Shown here one piece after another: positions 24,340 to 35,799 of a stretch of DNA of 64,000 bases (position 1 is its first letter; each line of letters starts with the position of its first letter). A program made the translations under genes and the position numbers. The DNA is from Angiostrongylus vasorum (taxonomy: Eukaryota > Nematoda > Chromadorea > Rhabditida > Metastrongylidae), in the NCBI GenBank assembly GCA_018806985.1, contig JADANN010000099.1, positions 2,294,001-2,358,000 of the forward strand, in the 5' to 3' direction. A model generated the notes under the pieces. That model did not search any database. It had not been told where the DNA came from and worked only from the letters and a program-made list of their open reading frames with translations.

Positions 24340-24495
24340 ATTAATACCGAACTTGGACGACGGTCGGATTGAAAAAAGTCTGGTATCAATTTCTCAATCC
24401 TAGAGGAAGAAGGATCGCCGAGCCAGAGATGCGAGATCGAACCGAATACTAAGCCTGTATTGTAGAACACCTCTAACCACTGCTCTACGAACGAA
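24340..24495 (-). repeat. tRNA-like SINE head fragment (family C type)
   Basis: 'aagtctggtatcaatttctc', 'gagatcgaaccg' and 'ctctaaccactgctctac' give B-box and A-box complements in the right order. Confidence 0.55.
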
Positions 24496-24594
24496 CCACT
24501 TAACAGCATAAATCTCATTTATTACAACAATTAAAATCGCCATTTTTTAGATAGTGTTTTTCTCTGTTCATATTTTACTTTTATTTTGTTCCAC

Positions 24595-24850
24595 ATGATC
24601 CTCCATCGCATCTACTGTGCAGACCCCAGGACATCTTGCATTCGATTCGTTTTCCTCGCCTTCATCGTCCACACGAGTCTTCGAACATCTCGCGCGTTCT
24701 TCTGGCTTCTCCTTGAAGAACTCGTCTTCTTTATGAGCGTTGGAGAATGTTAGTCGAATGGATTCACCTTGCAATCTGGGGAATGCCGAAGAGAGCGTTT
24801 GGAGTAGATCGAACAATCGATTTACTTCCTGATAGACTTCATCACTGACC
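24595..24850 (-). repeat. Family C 3' part
   Basis: 'ctactgtgcagaccccagga', 'ttcgattcgttttcctcgcc' and 'gagaatgttagtcgaatgga' belong to family C. The pol III head is missing. Confidence 0.6.
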
Positions 24851-25384
24851 ACTATTCTGCCCCCATCCCACTTTATTCATATTGAGCATTGTAATTTCCT
24901 ATGTATCACCCATCTAGTTGTTTGATCCTATGAAGCCAACGAACTTGTTATTCTGGAACCACGCAATGCATTCGATGTTAAGCTGGCGACAGTCTGGCTG
25001 AGACAGACAGCAGTGAAAGTACTGTTGATGGATAACTTTTCGTTCCTAATGATAACCTCTTGTTTCTCTTGTCCTTTATTTATGACATCTATAATATTCT
25101 AAGTATTATATAACTTTCATTTATTTCTATGGCCTTTTACACAGTTTCGGTAATCAAGTGAATGGCTCGCTGATTAATCAAGGATCAAATACTAAACTTT
25201 TCGAACTGTGCAACATTCGCTCCCAATCATTGCCCATTTTTTTTTCAATTTTTTTCAATCTTTAAACTTTCTCAACCTCTGTGATAGCTAATATTCATCT
25301 TTCCACATCGTTTGTCAGGTGGATGGCTTATTGACAAACCAAACATCAGGTACTAAGCGTTTTCAATCTGTGTAATATTACTCG

Positions 25385-25537
25385 ATGCGTGCTATCAAAA
25401 TGAGGACTCCCCTTTCGGAATTTAACAATGACATTTTTAAAAAAGTGTTCAAAATTCCAATGGACCCAGATATAACAAATGTCGTGTACAACCCAGAAGT
25501 AAGAAGACCAGATATCTATTCAATGTCTTCTTAGTTT
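25385..25537 (+). CDS. Small candidate ORF or first exon, unknown
   Basis: An ATG at 25385 (second ATG at 25400) opens a frame with protein-like content, including SEFNNDIFKKVFKIPMDPDI and TNVVYNPE, then continues to a TAG at 25535-25537 (51 codons). A possible donor (gaa|gtaaga) at 25499 would end a 38-codon exon in phase 0. A stop lies just upstream of the first ATG and I see no acceptor, so it would be a start exon or a stand-alone small ORF. No family recognised. Confidence 0.3.
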
Positions 25538-26081
25538 CTTTGTGCTTCAGAATAACATGAGACATTTGGTTTGAATAGAGATTTGATTAAGTCATTGGAC
25601 TGATTTTCACTGATGTCTAACGTAGTTACAAAAATCGTATCACCTATATACTACCTAGCTTTCTATTAATCGTCGAATGGTTTTCACGAGCACTTGCAGA
25701 GTCTCCCACAGTCCTCCCTTTCGCCTATCAGATTTTCCCGGTAGGTACGGCTCTGGTATCTAAGAACACAAAAGCCATCATAATTCTAAGATGATCTTTT
25801 TCATTCTCGACAATTTGGCGGAAAAGCGCAGATGGTTGGCTTGTCAGATTCTTCGAGACATTGACATCATTCTTCGCCGAGGACTCCAACCATCTCTCAT
25901 GCAGTTGTCGTTCACTTTATGACAGGCTTTTCATTGGTTGGCGCGCAGAATGAAATCTGTTAAAACGCAAGTCTCACACGCTCATGAACATATCTACGTT
26001 TGCACTATACGTAGAATTCGTTGAAATCAAAACAGACTCAGCCGATCCGTATCCTAAACCAATTGGGATTCAAGCCAACAA

Positions 26082-26146
26082 GCAGGGTTCGGCTTAACAT
26101 CTCGGTGATCTCAAAACACTTTGCATGGAGGAGATTCGTAGAGCAA
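26082..26146 (+). CDS. Weak candidate exon
   Basis: Between 'caacaagcag' and 'gtaagtcg', one frame reads VRLNISVISKHFAWRRFVEQ. Splice signals are acceptable, but nothing links it in phase to the ORF at 25385, so support is weak. Confidence 0.15.
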
Positions 26147-26690
26147 AGTAAGTCGTTCAAAATTAGGTTGAGTAAAAGTTCTGTTTATCATGAGAAATTA
26201 ATATACTCTCTAAAAGATTAAAGAAGAATTTTATAGAGTTTAAATGCAATTAACCTAATGCTACTTCTTCATTTTGTTCCTTTATTGCACCCAATGAGAT
26301 CCATCAGTTCCGCTGCATTTGCTTTTGGCATTTTTTTTTGACAGCTGAAGTCAAGAAGCTGCGGATGTGAAGTGAAATTACTTTTCCTATTGCTCTTATT
26401 GCATCGGTTTCCTACATCCTCGTTATTTCTGGTTGTGTCTTGAGAATTTCGGAAACTGGTCTGCGCTTTTTGAATTCTGAACAATTTGAGGGGTCTAGTA
26501 TTAAAAGAAAGTGAAAGAAGTAGAGGGTATCCAATGCCTCATTATCAACCAACTCAGATGACTATTCCCCATTTCAGAATTTCCGGAACCTTCTCTTTTA
26601 ACCATCGCTTCCTTTCCCATCGCTACTGTCACCATCTGCGCTACAGATTTGTAATGAAAAGCCCTCAACGCCCTCAACAACGACTTTCAC

Positions 26691-26824
26691 TTAGCCTCGG
26701 CATTGATAGCACTTATTTCTCTTTGCAATTGTTTCAATAGATTCCCACTTTGTCAAAGCATCGGTAGGGTCATGTTCCATGGATCCTAGCTGTCCTAACA
26801 TTTTAATTACTTCATCGAAAGAAC
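26691..26824 (-). CDS. Candidate terminal exon on minus, unknown protein
   Basis: On minus, an acceptor-like 'aaactcacatag' is followed by about 44 open codons, including SFDEVIKMLGQLGSMEHDPT and DALTKWESIETIAKR, ending at a TAA (complement of 26691-26693). The acidic helix-like composition and the lack of repeat similarity make it one of the better orphan coding candidates in the left half. Entry is two bases into a codon. Upstream exons were not identified, though two frames with Ser/Thr-rich content lie at 27067-27312 minus. Confidence 0.3.
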
Positions 26825-28895
26825 CTATGTGAGTTTTACACTACTTTGACTGCTTGCTTTGTGCATATTCATTCTTACTTTTTGTCCCTTTCCTTGGTGA
26901 TCGAGGCTGTCCTCATAGTGTGAAATATGTATTCAAAGACCTTATTCTAGGGTAATGCCCAACGTCGTTAGCACCTGTGATTATGAGAAATTTATCTCTA
27001 GTGTTCATTTTGGATTTTTGGAGACAGTTTTTGCCTTAAAATGCTCATCGTCACGCTTTTTGAATCTTATGTTCCTTGATGGTGTACCTTGTCAAAGTTT
27101 AAGTTCTCTGTCTTGTTGTTCCTTTTTGTGAAAACACAAAGCGATCCACCTGTATTGGCAATCTTTTCATTCTGCAGCCCGTCCAAAAAAATTAGGCGAT
27201 TTGTACCTGAACCCATAGACGATTGTATAGGTGGTTTTGAATCAGTAGACGACGTAGAGCGGTTGGTGCTCGTTCTGTCACTGCCACTGAATTTTCTGGA
27301 CCCATGATTCATAATGCGTTAGTGATGAAAGGCTAACTAGATGGAGTTCTATCGGAAATAGAATAGTTGCTATGGGGAATGACTTTTCATTTAAACTCAG
27401 CTTGGTTTAGTATTAATAGGTAACTACTGGAGATGGTTTTTTATGAGCTAATTTAAGTGTCATTGCTTTCCCGTCCATAAATTATTAATCACTGAGTTCA
27501 GATCACGTTCATTCGAAGCATCTTTTTTTGTAAATGCAAAAATAATGAACAACAATGCTTTTTGGCTTCCGGTGTTGACTTCGTCATTCCTGAAAAGATT
27601 TATTTCACCGTTCAGAAGCAGCACCAGTTCCATACCGTGTCTTTCTTAATGAGCTTTACTTGTCGTGCTGAGCAGGGATTCCGTACATTTTTTTGCGTTT
27701 TCATGTTGCAATTCGATGATGCGTTGCGTTGCCTTAGGAATCGTTCGACACATTTGTGTAGAGTGCTCTTTCAGTGAAGAATTCGATTACAGCGTGCTTT
27801 TTTGGGCGTCCATTAGTAAATGACCGAGGAAAAATTTTTGGTTTCCATTCGTGTGCTGGAATACGTTTTATCAATGGAATCAGACACCGTGTTATTCCTT
27901 TTCTTCTCATTGACAAGCGAACACAAAGGTTGTCACAAAACTCTTATTCGGTTGATCAATCTTAATTACATGCGGATGAGAAGAAATACATTGACTGTTC
28001 ACACCGATGTTCAGTGAACCTCGATTTAGAACACCATGTTATTCCAACAGCGAATGTACCTAAACAGCTGGCTATGGAGATAAGTTTAGTGACGATGGAT
28101 TCTTGAAGGAAAGATGATCAGTAATTGATAATAACCTTACTAGCTGGCTCCAATAACCCATAGACTATAGAAGGGAAACATACATTTTTCTAAAACACAG
28201 TGAGGTATAAAAGCACATAGTCCTGCACCGTCATCAAGATCAACTTATGTACGCGAAGCAACCAATGGAACATTACTCAGCCTAAACTATGAACTCAGGC
28301 AAAATAAGCATGCCTTACAAGAGGCGATGATTGCAAAGGCTGCCACTTGGTACAGAGTTTTGATTTGCGCGCTTTGAACTCCTCCGAAAAAATCTTCGGC
28401 GCTCACCCAGCAGACATTCCACAGATATTCAGGCAGTCGGGACTATTTCGTCACGGTTGTCTCAGAACTCCAGAAAAACGCATTCCATCAGCTTTTAACG
28501 TGCCATTGACGTGTTAAAAGCAAGACAGGCATTCGAGTCTACGAATAAACTCGACCATTTCAATAGGTAACGGTTGAATGAAAACGAAGCGAATGAAAGA
28601 AGGACCGAGTAAGCACCGTATGTGGGGAGGAGTGACATCTAAGTATTTCAGTAACTTGTGGAATCACATTGCGTCGCTGGTTTTTCGGGAATTCTAGTGG
28701 ATTGGATAGAATCATACGGTTTTAAGCCTCTGATCGAGTGGAAACTATTAAGTTAACACATACATAGCGAATATTTGAAGAGACATTCGGTTTTTTTGTG
28801 ATTGTCCCCAATTCTCCTAAAGCCGCTGTTAGTCAGAACTAGTTAGCTCAGATCAACCTGACATGGAGAGTTTTTAATGGGCACGTTTCAACTAG

Positions 28896-28949
28896 TGTTC
28901 TCCTGAGATTTTAAAGCATAATGAATCCATTGAACCACGCCTAATGGAT
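28896..28949 (+). CDS. Candidate 18-codon exon, unknown
   Basis: A 54-base segment between 'gtttcaactag' and 'gtaagt', open in the frame CSPEILKHNESIEPRLMD and in phase 0 at both ends. It could splice directly to the segment at 31206, which is also phase 0. No family recognised. Confidence 0.25.
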
Positions 28950-29039
28950 GTAAGTATAATCTTATATTATAGACCTTTTATTTCAAAGACGACTTTCCTT
29001 TAACCTCGATGTTACTAGTCAACATGTACTCTTTCTTTG

Positions 29040-29125
29040 ACAAGCTAACACGAGGTTGATAAACAATTTTTACTGGGCTAACGTTTCAACGTCTTCGTCT
29101 CCATCAGAGCTGACGATCCGACTCG
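29040..29125 (-). ncRNA. Hammerhead-like motif, GTT subtype
   Basis: The plus leader 'acacgaggttgataaa' is followed by the complement of GCT-CTGATGG-(13 nt)-GAAA-CGTT-AGCCC (29075-29111). The leader and module match 63893-63968 closely. It lies about 150 bp outside the Penelope-type palindrome at 29280. Confidence 0.4.
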
Positions 29126-29279
29126 ATAGTCCACGGTTCCAGAGTCGATAGTCCTTTTGTTTTACTTCACACTCTATTATATTTGTTCATAGTTCAGAAT
29201 GAGCATACTCTTATCGTCCTCACATCTTCCTCATAGTCCATCTAATAGCGCTTTGATCACCCACCGTTTTTTCTGTTTT

Positions 29280-29730
29280 CCACCAAGGAGGAACAGCTGC
29301 TTAGAGTCGCATATGGTTGATTGCTGCACCACCCCACATCTCAAAAATCAGTTCTGAGATACGAGGCTGGATCACGCGTTATCTCAGGGCATTCTTCTCT
29401 GCTATTCATTCTCGGATTTTTGGAATCTATCCAAAAAGCCTCGAGAAATTTTCCCGTTTGTATTTTTAGTCTCCTTGCGATGATAGCGACTTTTACATCA
29501 AAATCTTCTCCGCTATTTGGCACACGATGCCAAAACACCAGCGCGCAAACTCCTCGAGGCTTTTTGGATAAATTCCAAAAATCCGAGAATGAATAGCAGG
29601 GAGAATGCCCTGAGATAACGCGTGATCTAGTCCCGTATCTCAGAACTGATTTTTGATGTGGAGTGGTGCAGAAATTAACCATATGTGACTCTAAGTAGCT
29701 GTTCCTCCTTGGTGGGAAACAGATAAAAAC
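29280..29730. mobile_element. Palindromic Penelope-like endonuclease tails
   Basis: Two arms of about 165 bp (29280-29450 and 29560-29730) are near-perfect inverted repeats, sharing 'ccaccaaggaggaacagct', 'atcacgcgttatctcaggg' and 'tcggatttttggaat'. On minus, 29341-29560 encodes LEAFWIDSKNPRMNSREEC and further residues typical of the end of a Penelope-like GIY-YIG endonuclease (compare the minus copy at 58465 and the plus copy at 60349). It seems to be two element 3' ends joined head to head. Confidence 0.65.
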
Positions 29731-29840
29731 GGTGGGCTTTTCGAGAAGCCGGTGATCGTGTAATTATTGTTCAGATTTTCATCTTTCTCTTTGAGTTGTT
29801 GAGGCATTTGACCTAATAAATTACATATTTGTGTACCCTT

Positions 29841-29882
29841 CCAGGCTCTGAAGAAGGCGATACTGCCGAAATGTCAGCTACC
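29841..29882 (+). ncRNA. Hammerhead-like motif, GTC subtype
   Basis: In order: AGGCT, CTGAAGA, A, GGCG-ATAC-TGCC (stem II), GAAA, TGTC, AGCT. The arms GGCT and AGCT pair with one G-U. It sits about 110 bp to the right of the Penelope palindrome, where the motif also sits relative to the full copies at 58 and 61 kb. Confidence 0.45.
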
Positions 29883-30079
29883 GTTGTGTTGTATGTGTTA
29901 TATTTGTGAGGCTGTAAAAAAGAAAACAACAAATTTACCATAATTAGTTTAAAAAAGGTGCATTGTACTCTGGAAGTCCTACCCTATTTTATGAGCATAT
30001 AAAGCTTTGAACAAAACCTACCCTCGCCCTGCAAAAGTACCGATTCAGTAATCACTTTTTATTTACTGCCTATTCTTCT

Positions 30080-30350
30080 TCATGACAGGTTATTATGTGA
30101 AATATAACCACAATAATGCTGAGATATTTGCGAAACTCCGGGCCGCAGGTTTCTGCGGTAATAATCGAACACACCATTACCTTTTCTGAAGCTAAATCGT
30201 TTTGCCTTTCTCTCAGCCTTCTTTTTAACCTCAGTTGCTACCAGCAATCACCCGTCAACGGGATTGATCTGAGAAGCAAACATCTGCGGTCCGGAGTTTT
30301 GCAAATATCTCGTCATCATTGTAGTTAAATTCCACATAATAACTGAGTTG
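30080..30350. repeat. Head-to-head family D pair (diverged)
   Basis: The left part is minus ('ctgagatatttgcgaaactc', 'gggccgcaggtttctgcggt'). The right part (30275-30350) is plus ('catctgcggtccggagtttt', 'gcaaatatctcgtcatc'). The plus ORF at 30116 is the repeat. Confidence 0.65.
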
Positions 30351-30439
30351 AGTATCCAGTATAAATTCCGAAACACACAAGCTACGAATGAGACCTGATG
30401 TTGACCCGGTCACTTTAGCCAATACATCTCTCCGCTCAA

Positions 30440-30700
30440 GCTCGGAACTATAGCGAAAGTGTTTGCGGTGAGGAACGAACGCGCTATTGTCCTTTCCGGA
30501 GAGTAACGCGTTCACCACCACACCATGCGGGTCCTTCGTTTCGCCTGTCTCTCAGCTAGTTCTATCGATCAGTGCCGTTACTCTCCGGAAAGGACAATAG
30601 CGCGTTCGTTCCCTATCGCAAACACCTGCGGTCCGGAGTTTTGCAAATATCTCAGCAATCTTGTAGTTGTATTTCGTGTAATAACCTGCCATAAAAAAGT
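30440..30700. repeat. Family D palindrome with 48 bp inverted arms
   Basis: Arms 30461-30508 and 30576-30623 are inverted copies ('gctattgtcctttccggaga' against 'tctccggaaaggacaatagc') with about three mismatches and a spacer of about 67 bp. The spacer holds 'caccaccacaccatgcgggt', the complement of the D A-box region. The right side continues as a plus D copy to about 30700. Confidence 0.8.
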
Positions 30701-30964
30701 ATAGAAGGCAGAGAAGAAAAAAGTAAAATATAGCGAAAGTGTTTGGAAGTTAACAACTTTTGCTCGATTTCCTTGCATATCCGATAATACAAGGTAGCCC
30801 ATCCCGTCACCAAACTCAGACCCTTATTTTGTTTATATTGAAATCGTCTTTTTTATTTTCACATTATTGTACGTCCTCATTACCAAGAAATAAGGCCGTT
30901 AGTACTTGCTGTGGATTCATATGTCACAAGCCTTTTCATCGATTTTTTAAGGACCTCACAAAGA

Positions 30965-30980
30965 GATAGATAGATAGATA

Positions 30981-31011
<31 letters not shown>

Positions 31012-31012
31012 C
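30965..31012. repeat. (GATA)n(GA)n microsatellite
   Basis: Five GATA units followed by about twelve uninterrupted GA units. More impure GA-rich sequence continues to 31065. Confidence 0.95.
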
Positions 31013-31205
31013 AAAGGGAGGAGAGCGAATAACGAAGAAGAAAAAAAAGAGAGAGAAAGAGAGGGGTGATTATATGCAAAACATACATTGAAATCGACAG
31101 AAACCTGCAGAGAATCTGGAAACTACCAGTTGGTGCGCTTTTGGCATATATTTGCTAGAATAGTATGATAAAGTATAAATTGTTCTTTAATTTTTTGAAA
31201 TACAG

Positions 31206-31256
31206 AATTCTCGGGCTTTGAAAAAATGGGTGTCTAAGCTGAATCTGCTTACGGAT
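31206..31256 (+). CDS. Candidate 17-codon exon, unknown
   Basis: The acceptor 'ttttttgaaatacag' and donor 'gatgtaagtg' are the best pair in the left half. The enclosed 51 bases are open in one frame, NSRALKKWVSKLNLLTD, phase 0 at both ends, so they could join 28896-28949. Function unknown. Confidence 0.3.
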
Positions 31257-31259
31257 GTA

Positions 31260-33255
31260 AGTGATGATTCAAATCAGCGTCTGATATCAACTGTTGACTC
31301 AGCTGCAGGAGAAACGTATTAGCAATAGAGTTCAATATAGAGGCACGTAGACTCTTTAACTATAAAAAATCGTGTAGACCAAAGCAACATCGATTGGACT
31401 AACTTGTACCCTTATACCACGTCTTAGCTAAGAAACATATTCACCGACTCGTTAAGCTACAACACTCCATTTTGAGTAATCGTTCTCGGGAATGATTTGT
31501 TGAAATGCTGTTATGGGTTCATTGCTTGGATTGGGTGTGAGGATGGAAAACAAACGTGCTCTTCAGAACCAGTGCTCAGAATCAGTGCTAGTCGGTGATG
31601 CCTCTGCCGACTTCAACGTCGCCTTAGTTCAAAATACAGTTGCACAAAAAGCGCCGGTGGCTTCAAACCATTCCATTTTTCAACAAACCGAAGGATGTCT
31701 GCGATTTTTATGGTCTTGAATTTTCTCCAAGGATATTAGGGCGTTTAAAGGGATATTCAACAAGTGGTATATGGGAAATACTTTCTCTTCAACATGGGCA
31801 GTTTTTCACAGAAATCACTGCAAGCTAGGTTAAGCGTGAAAAACTATTCCGCAAGGCCTTCGCTGCATTGCATTCGATGTGCACAAGAATGCAGTGCCTA
31901 TTCGTTCCACAGTAATAATTCCATTAATATCCAAGCGTATTTTCTGGTCTGCTTAGATTTAGTTCGAAATTTTTCCTAAAGTCCGACTGCCTAACAGGGG
32001 AGTGACTTCGAGGTTTTTCCACAGAACTAAGCCTGAATGTACATAGTATGGACCGGCACATGTTGTAGTGAACAATGAAGATGCTAAAAGCAGTTATTTT
32101 CCTCTGTTTAACTGGAAGTGGAAACATGGAGAAGCCATGCAGGCTCGTCAAAAAGCTTGAATGGAATGCATTACCTAAAGATGATCAGACTTTTAGCCAC
32201 CGTGAAGATTTGTCCTATTAAAACACAGAATGAGGATGGAACCTATTTTCGATCTGAGAAAAAACTGCAACTCATTTCGGGGTCTTCTTAGTTCTGCTTA
32301 CAAAGCGAAGTTCTTCCAATGTATTGGCTGAACTAAGAATCGGTATAGAACCATTACGAAAGTGTTACGGAGACCAGATTTCTAGAAGATGGATATTCTG
32401 TTTAAACAACTTTTGGTAACCAGTTTTTCAGTGTTGTTGCTAATTTGGCAAAAATCTGCACAACGCTCAAGAGGCTGGTTTTTTTTTGCTAGGAAGTACT
32501 TGTTCGACCGTATTGATCAAATGTCCAAGCTGTAAGATCCATTCGACGATGGAAAAGATTCGATTTCGTTTTCAAAAACATCCCATTTGAGCTTAATCAG
32601 ATTGCACGGCCAGAATTCTCATTTCAAGTAATGACGTGTTGTTAACCTTCCGAACTCTGTCATATCCAAAGTTTACCATTAGTTGGATTTCGAATTATGA
32701 TGTCGAACTATTTTTCAGCCTAAGCAATTCTGCGTGAAGTATCGTCCTACTGTGGATTTTTAATCTTTAACATTTGTCAATCTCAATGAGGTGCTCTGCC
32801 AAATTAATGTTCTAATTGAAACAGTGCCAATATAAGATTAATGTGGCGAATGTATGACATTGGGGTCTAACTTATGGATATATCTGTGGTTATTCCCGTA
32901 GACAAGCCTGCCTTAGAGATCGCTACTCATGGAATTAAAAGGAGGCCCGTACCGTAAGAGCACGAGTAGCGCTATTCAGTGAGATTTAATTAAGAAGACT
33001 CATTTCAGCGCTCTCGAATCGCGCAGAAAAGTCGAGAAGTTAATCTTTCAAAAAGTCGGTCGCATTTGTACGAACGACCGAAGATTACAAAGATGGAGCA
33101 GTTTACGTGACATAGTAGAGAACTAAAATTCTTCTGTTCACAGCTGCTTCATGTGGAAACCTTACTCAGTTATATGTGACAGTAAATCTTCTACGGTATG
33201 GATAAGTCGTTGCAGTCAGATAAGGACCACTGGAGGAGATTTTCTGATCTAGTAA
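31260..33255. other. Unassigned stretch
   Basis: Only weak frames (for example 31513-31719 plus, Ala/Val-rich without a motif). No repeat families recognised. Confidence 0.35.
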
Positions 33256-33274
33256 CCACTTTTTATATTGCCTG

Positions 33275-33612
33275 TTGTTTTTTTCATGGCAAGATATGAT
33301 GTGAAATACAATCACAACGACGGTGAGATATTTGCAAAACTCCGGACCGCGTGTGTCTGCGGCGGGGACTGAACCTCGCCGTTAACGTTTCCTAGGGCTC
33401 AAGCGTTCACCACCAGTGTCCTTCGCTTCGCCTATGATAAAACACTTCTCAAAGAAAGGCGGAACGAAGGACCCGTATGGTATGGTGCTGAACGTGAGGT
33501 TCCGGAAAGTAGCGGGTTCGATCCCCGCGCAAACACTTGCGGTCTGAGGTTTTGCAAATATCTCAGTATAATTGCAGTTGTATTTCACATCATACCTTCC
33601 ATGAAAAAAGAT
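33275..33612. repeat. Head-to-head family D pair
   Basis: The minus half (33275-33440) has 'gagatatttgcaaaactccg' and 'gcgttcaccaccagtgtcct'. The plus half (33440-33612) has 'atggtatggtgctgaacgtg', 'gggttcgatccccgcg' and 'ttttgcaaatatctcag'. Together they make an imperfect palindrome of about 330 bp. Confidence 0.75.
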
Positions 33613-33656
33613 TAGGCAATGAATAAAAAAGTGGCTACATTGTGATTTATATTACA

Positions 33657-34042
33657 CTTACTTACTTGATACTTGAACGGCCCGTCCTCACTGGTTGTGA
33701 GGGCTCCAGCATAATCACCATCTTTGAGAGATTTCCTGCTCAAGCCATTGTGGTTCCCTGGAATCGCTAGGTCAGCCTGGCCGAAGTCTGCGCCAGGTCG
33801 TCACCACCATAGGCAGTCGCAGCCCTTGTGGATCAGAGGGAGATTAACCACCATGCGACTTTGATACCAGGACGGTGATGGGTCCTGACATTGGTTTACT
33901 CTTAGAGAGACTTCCTGATGGAAACACCGGACTCATTCTCAGCTTGGGAGACCCTGCCGGAGGACGAATCCGCCGCTGTACATCGCAGTCCGACATCCAG
34001 AAACACCTCGCAGCCACGATGAGGCAGTAAACCGTTGAGAGG
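33657..34042 (-). repeat. Repeat family A copy
   Basis: From the tail complement 'cttacttgatacttgaacgg' to 'cagtaaaccgttgagagg'. A duplicated block 'ggtgatgggtcctgacattg' replaces the usual 'ggtggatcctggtattgg'. Confidence 0.85.
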
Positions 34043-34064
34043 ATTTATACTACAACTTCGGCGT

Positions 34065-34302
34065 AACTGGTTTCAATGCCGATTTGTGCCCCCCAGATCA
34101 ATCATGTTGGCGGGTGATTGCCGATAACGCCTATAAAAGGCAAGTGAGAGAAAGGCTAAACCTAGGACAGGCATGGTGTGGTGGTGAACATGTTAACCCC
34201 CGGAAAGGGTAATAGCGAGGTTCATTCCCCGCCACTATTTGCGGTCCGGAATTTTGCAAAAAATCGCAGCATCATTGTGGTTTTGTTTCGAAATATAAAA
34301 CA
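34065..34302 (+). repeat. Repeat family D copy
   Basis: 'tcaatgccgatttgtgcccc', 'catggtgtggtggtgaacat', 'aggttcattcccc' (B box, one change) and 'gcggtccggaattttgcaa'. It follows the A copy by about 20 bp. Confidence 0.75.
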
Positions 34303-34984
34303 AGTCATCTGTTGTAAAGGAATTTGTGACGGCTGAATTCCACTGGAGAAGAATTGAAAGGGTAAGCATGAGCAAGCGAGAAATTTCTTTCAGATGATCA
34401 AACACTTGTAATTGCACTATTCATCCTATTTCTATAGGCTCTTCTGGATTGTTTTCTGCAAAGTTCACTCTTGTTTTCTGTTAAACTCACTGATATACGT
34501 TAATATCATGCGCCAACCAATATTTTGCCTAGAAATGTATGGAACTCTTTTTATTCTATTCCTCCAAAATTCGTGCTTAACACCACAATTTTTCGAGTCG
34601 TCAAACAAACCTTCTGGATAGTTTTATTATGCTTCCACTCTTCAACGTACACTCATGAAGTTTGAGAGAATGCATTTGAAGATCTCGTCTTTTTCCAAGT
34701 GAAATTTTTACCACTGCGCTAGTTTTCACAAAATTTCTGCCACTCTTAGTACGGAATGAAGCAGAGAAGATGTCAGATACTTAAGCCGTAGATGAAAATT
34801 CATGAGAACTTGATCACATTCATAGATGAGGGCTGAGAGATAACGAAGCAGATGGAAAAAAGTAACTACGTCCACACAACTTGCGAGGGCGAACGAGCTA
34901 AGTGTACAAGCAAGTAAATTAGTAAGAGTTGGTCAAGCATTATATATAACGGAGTTTTTTTTACACTTAGTTATGTGCACTTAT

Positions 34985-35050
34985 AAATGAACACTGGAAC
35001 GATGGTTCTCATCGCATAAATGAACACTGGAACGATGGTTTTCATCGCCT
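34985..35050. repeat. Two-copy 33 bp direct repeat
   Basis: 'aaatgaacactggaacgatg' plus 13 more bases occurs twice in tandem with two differences near the unit ends. Confidence 0.9.
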
Positions 35051-35199
35051 TTATCTCTAATTAATCGATATCGTTCCTATATACGATGATCGTCGGAGTC
35101 TACGTTTCAAACGGTTTGACACTTAGTAGTTGCTATCTGAAGTCGAGTCTTATACTTATGTGTTTTTACACTGTCTATGGTGCACGTGTAATGTATTTG

Positions 35200-35405
35200 T
35201 GAGAAGTGTTCTACAGTATACATGAAGTCTTTGGCTCGATCTTGCAGTCTGCAAATTGGTGACAGACTTGTGATGTAGGTAAAAAACATATTAGTAGGTA
35301 GCCACAAGAGAAATATGCATTCAACCATCACTACCATGCTTAATGGAATATAGTGCGTGCAACACTCCTCATGAATTGTAAATACAAAACACTTCACCTT
35401 TTATC
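35200..35405 (+). repeat. Degraded family B copy
   Basis: 'tttggctcgatcttgcagtc', 'gcaaattggtgacagacttg', 'aatatgcattcaaccatcac' and 'ttcaccttttatcc' follow the family B order on plus. Confidence 0.55.
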
Positions 35406-35745
35406 CAACACCGTGTGTGGGTCACGAGAGACACAGTCGTTGTAAATACCGCCTAGTACACGCTTGGCTTCTGGACCGACTTCACACCGGCCAATCAGAC
35501 CTGATAAAAGCTTCCGCAGATCCACAGAAGCATGCGAGGTGGATATATGTTCTCGGTGAAGTTCTGGAAACGCCCTAGTGAAGCTATCCCTAGGTCTCAG
35601 AGAAGAACAACAACCAGCGTTCAACAGAAGACATCAAGAAGACTAAGTCTTCGAGTGGCTAAGCAGCGAAAGCCAGTCTTAAGTCCAAAGTCCTTTGTGG
35701 CGATGTCAAAAGTTGAACTGAATTGAGTAAATAGTTGAATTCGCG

Positions 35746-35748
<3 letters not shown>

Positions 35749-35785
<37 letters not shown>
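35749..35785. repeat. (TA)n microsatellite
   Basis: About 18 uninterrupted TA units. Confidence 0.95.
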
Positions 35786-35788
<3 letters not shown>

Positions 35789-35799
35789 CAAGCTATATA

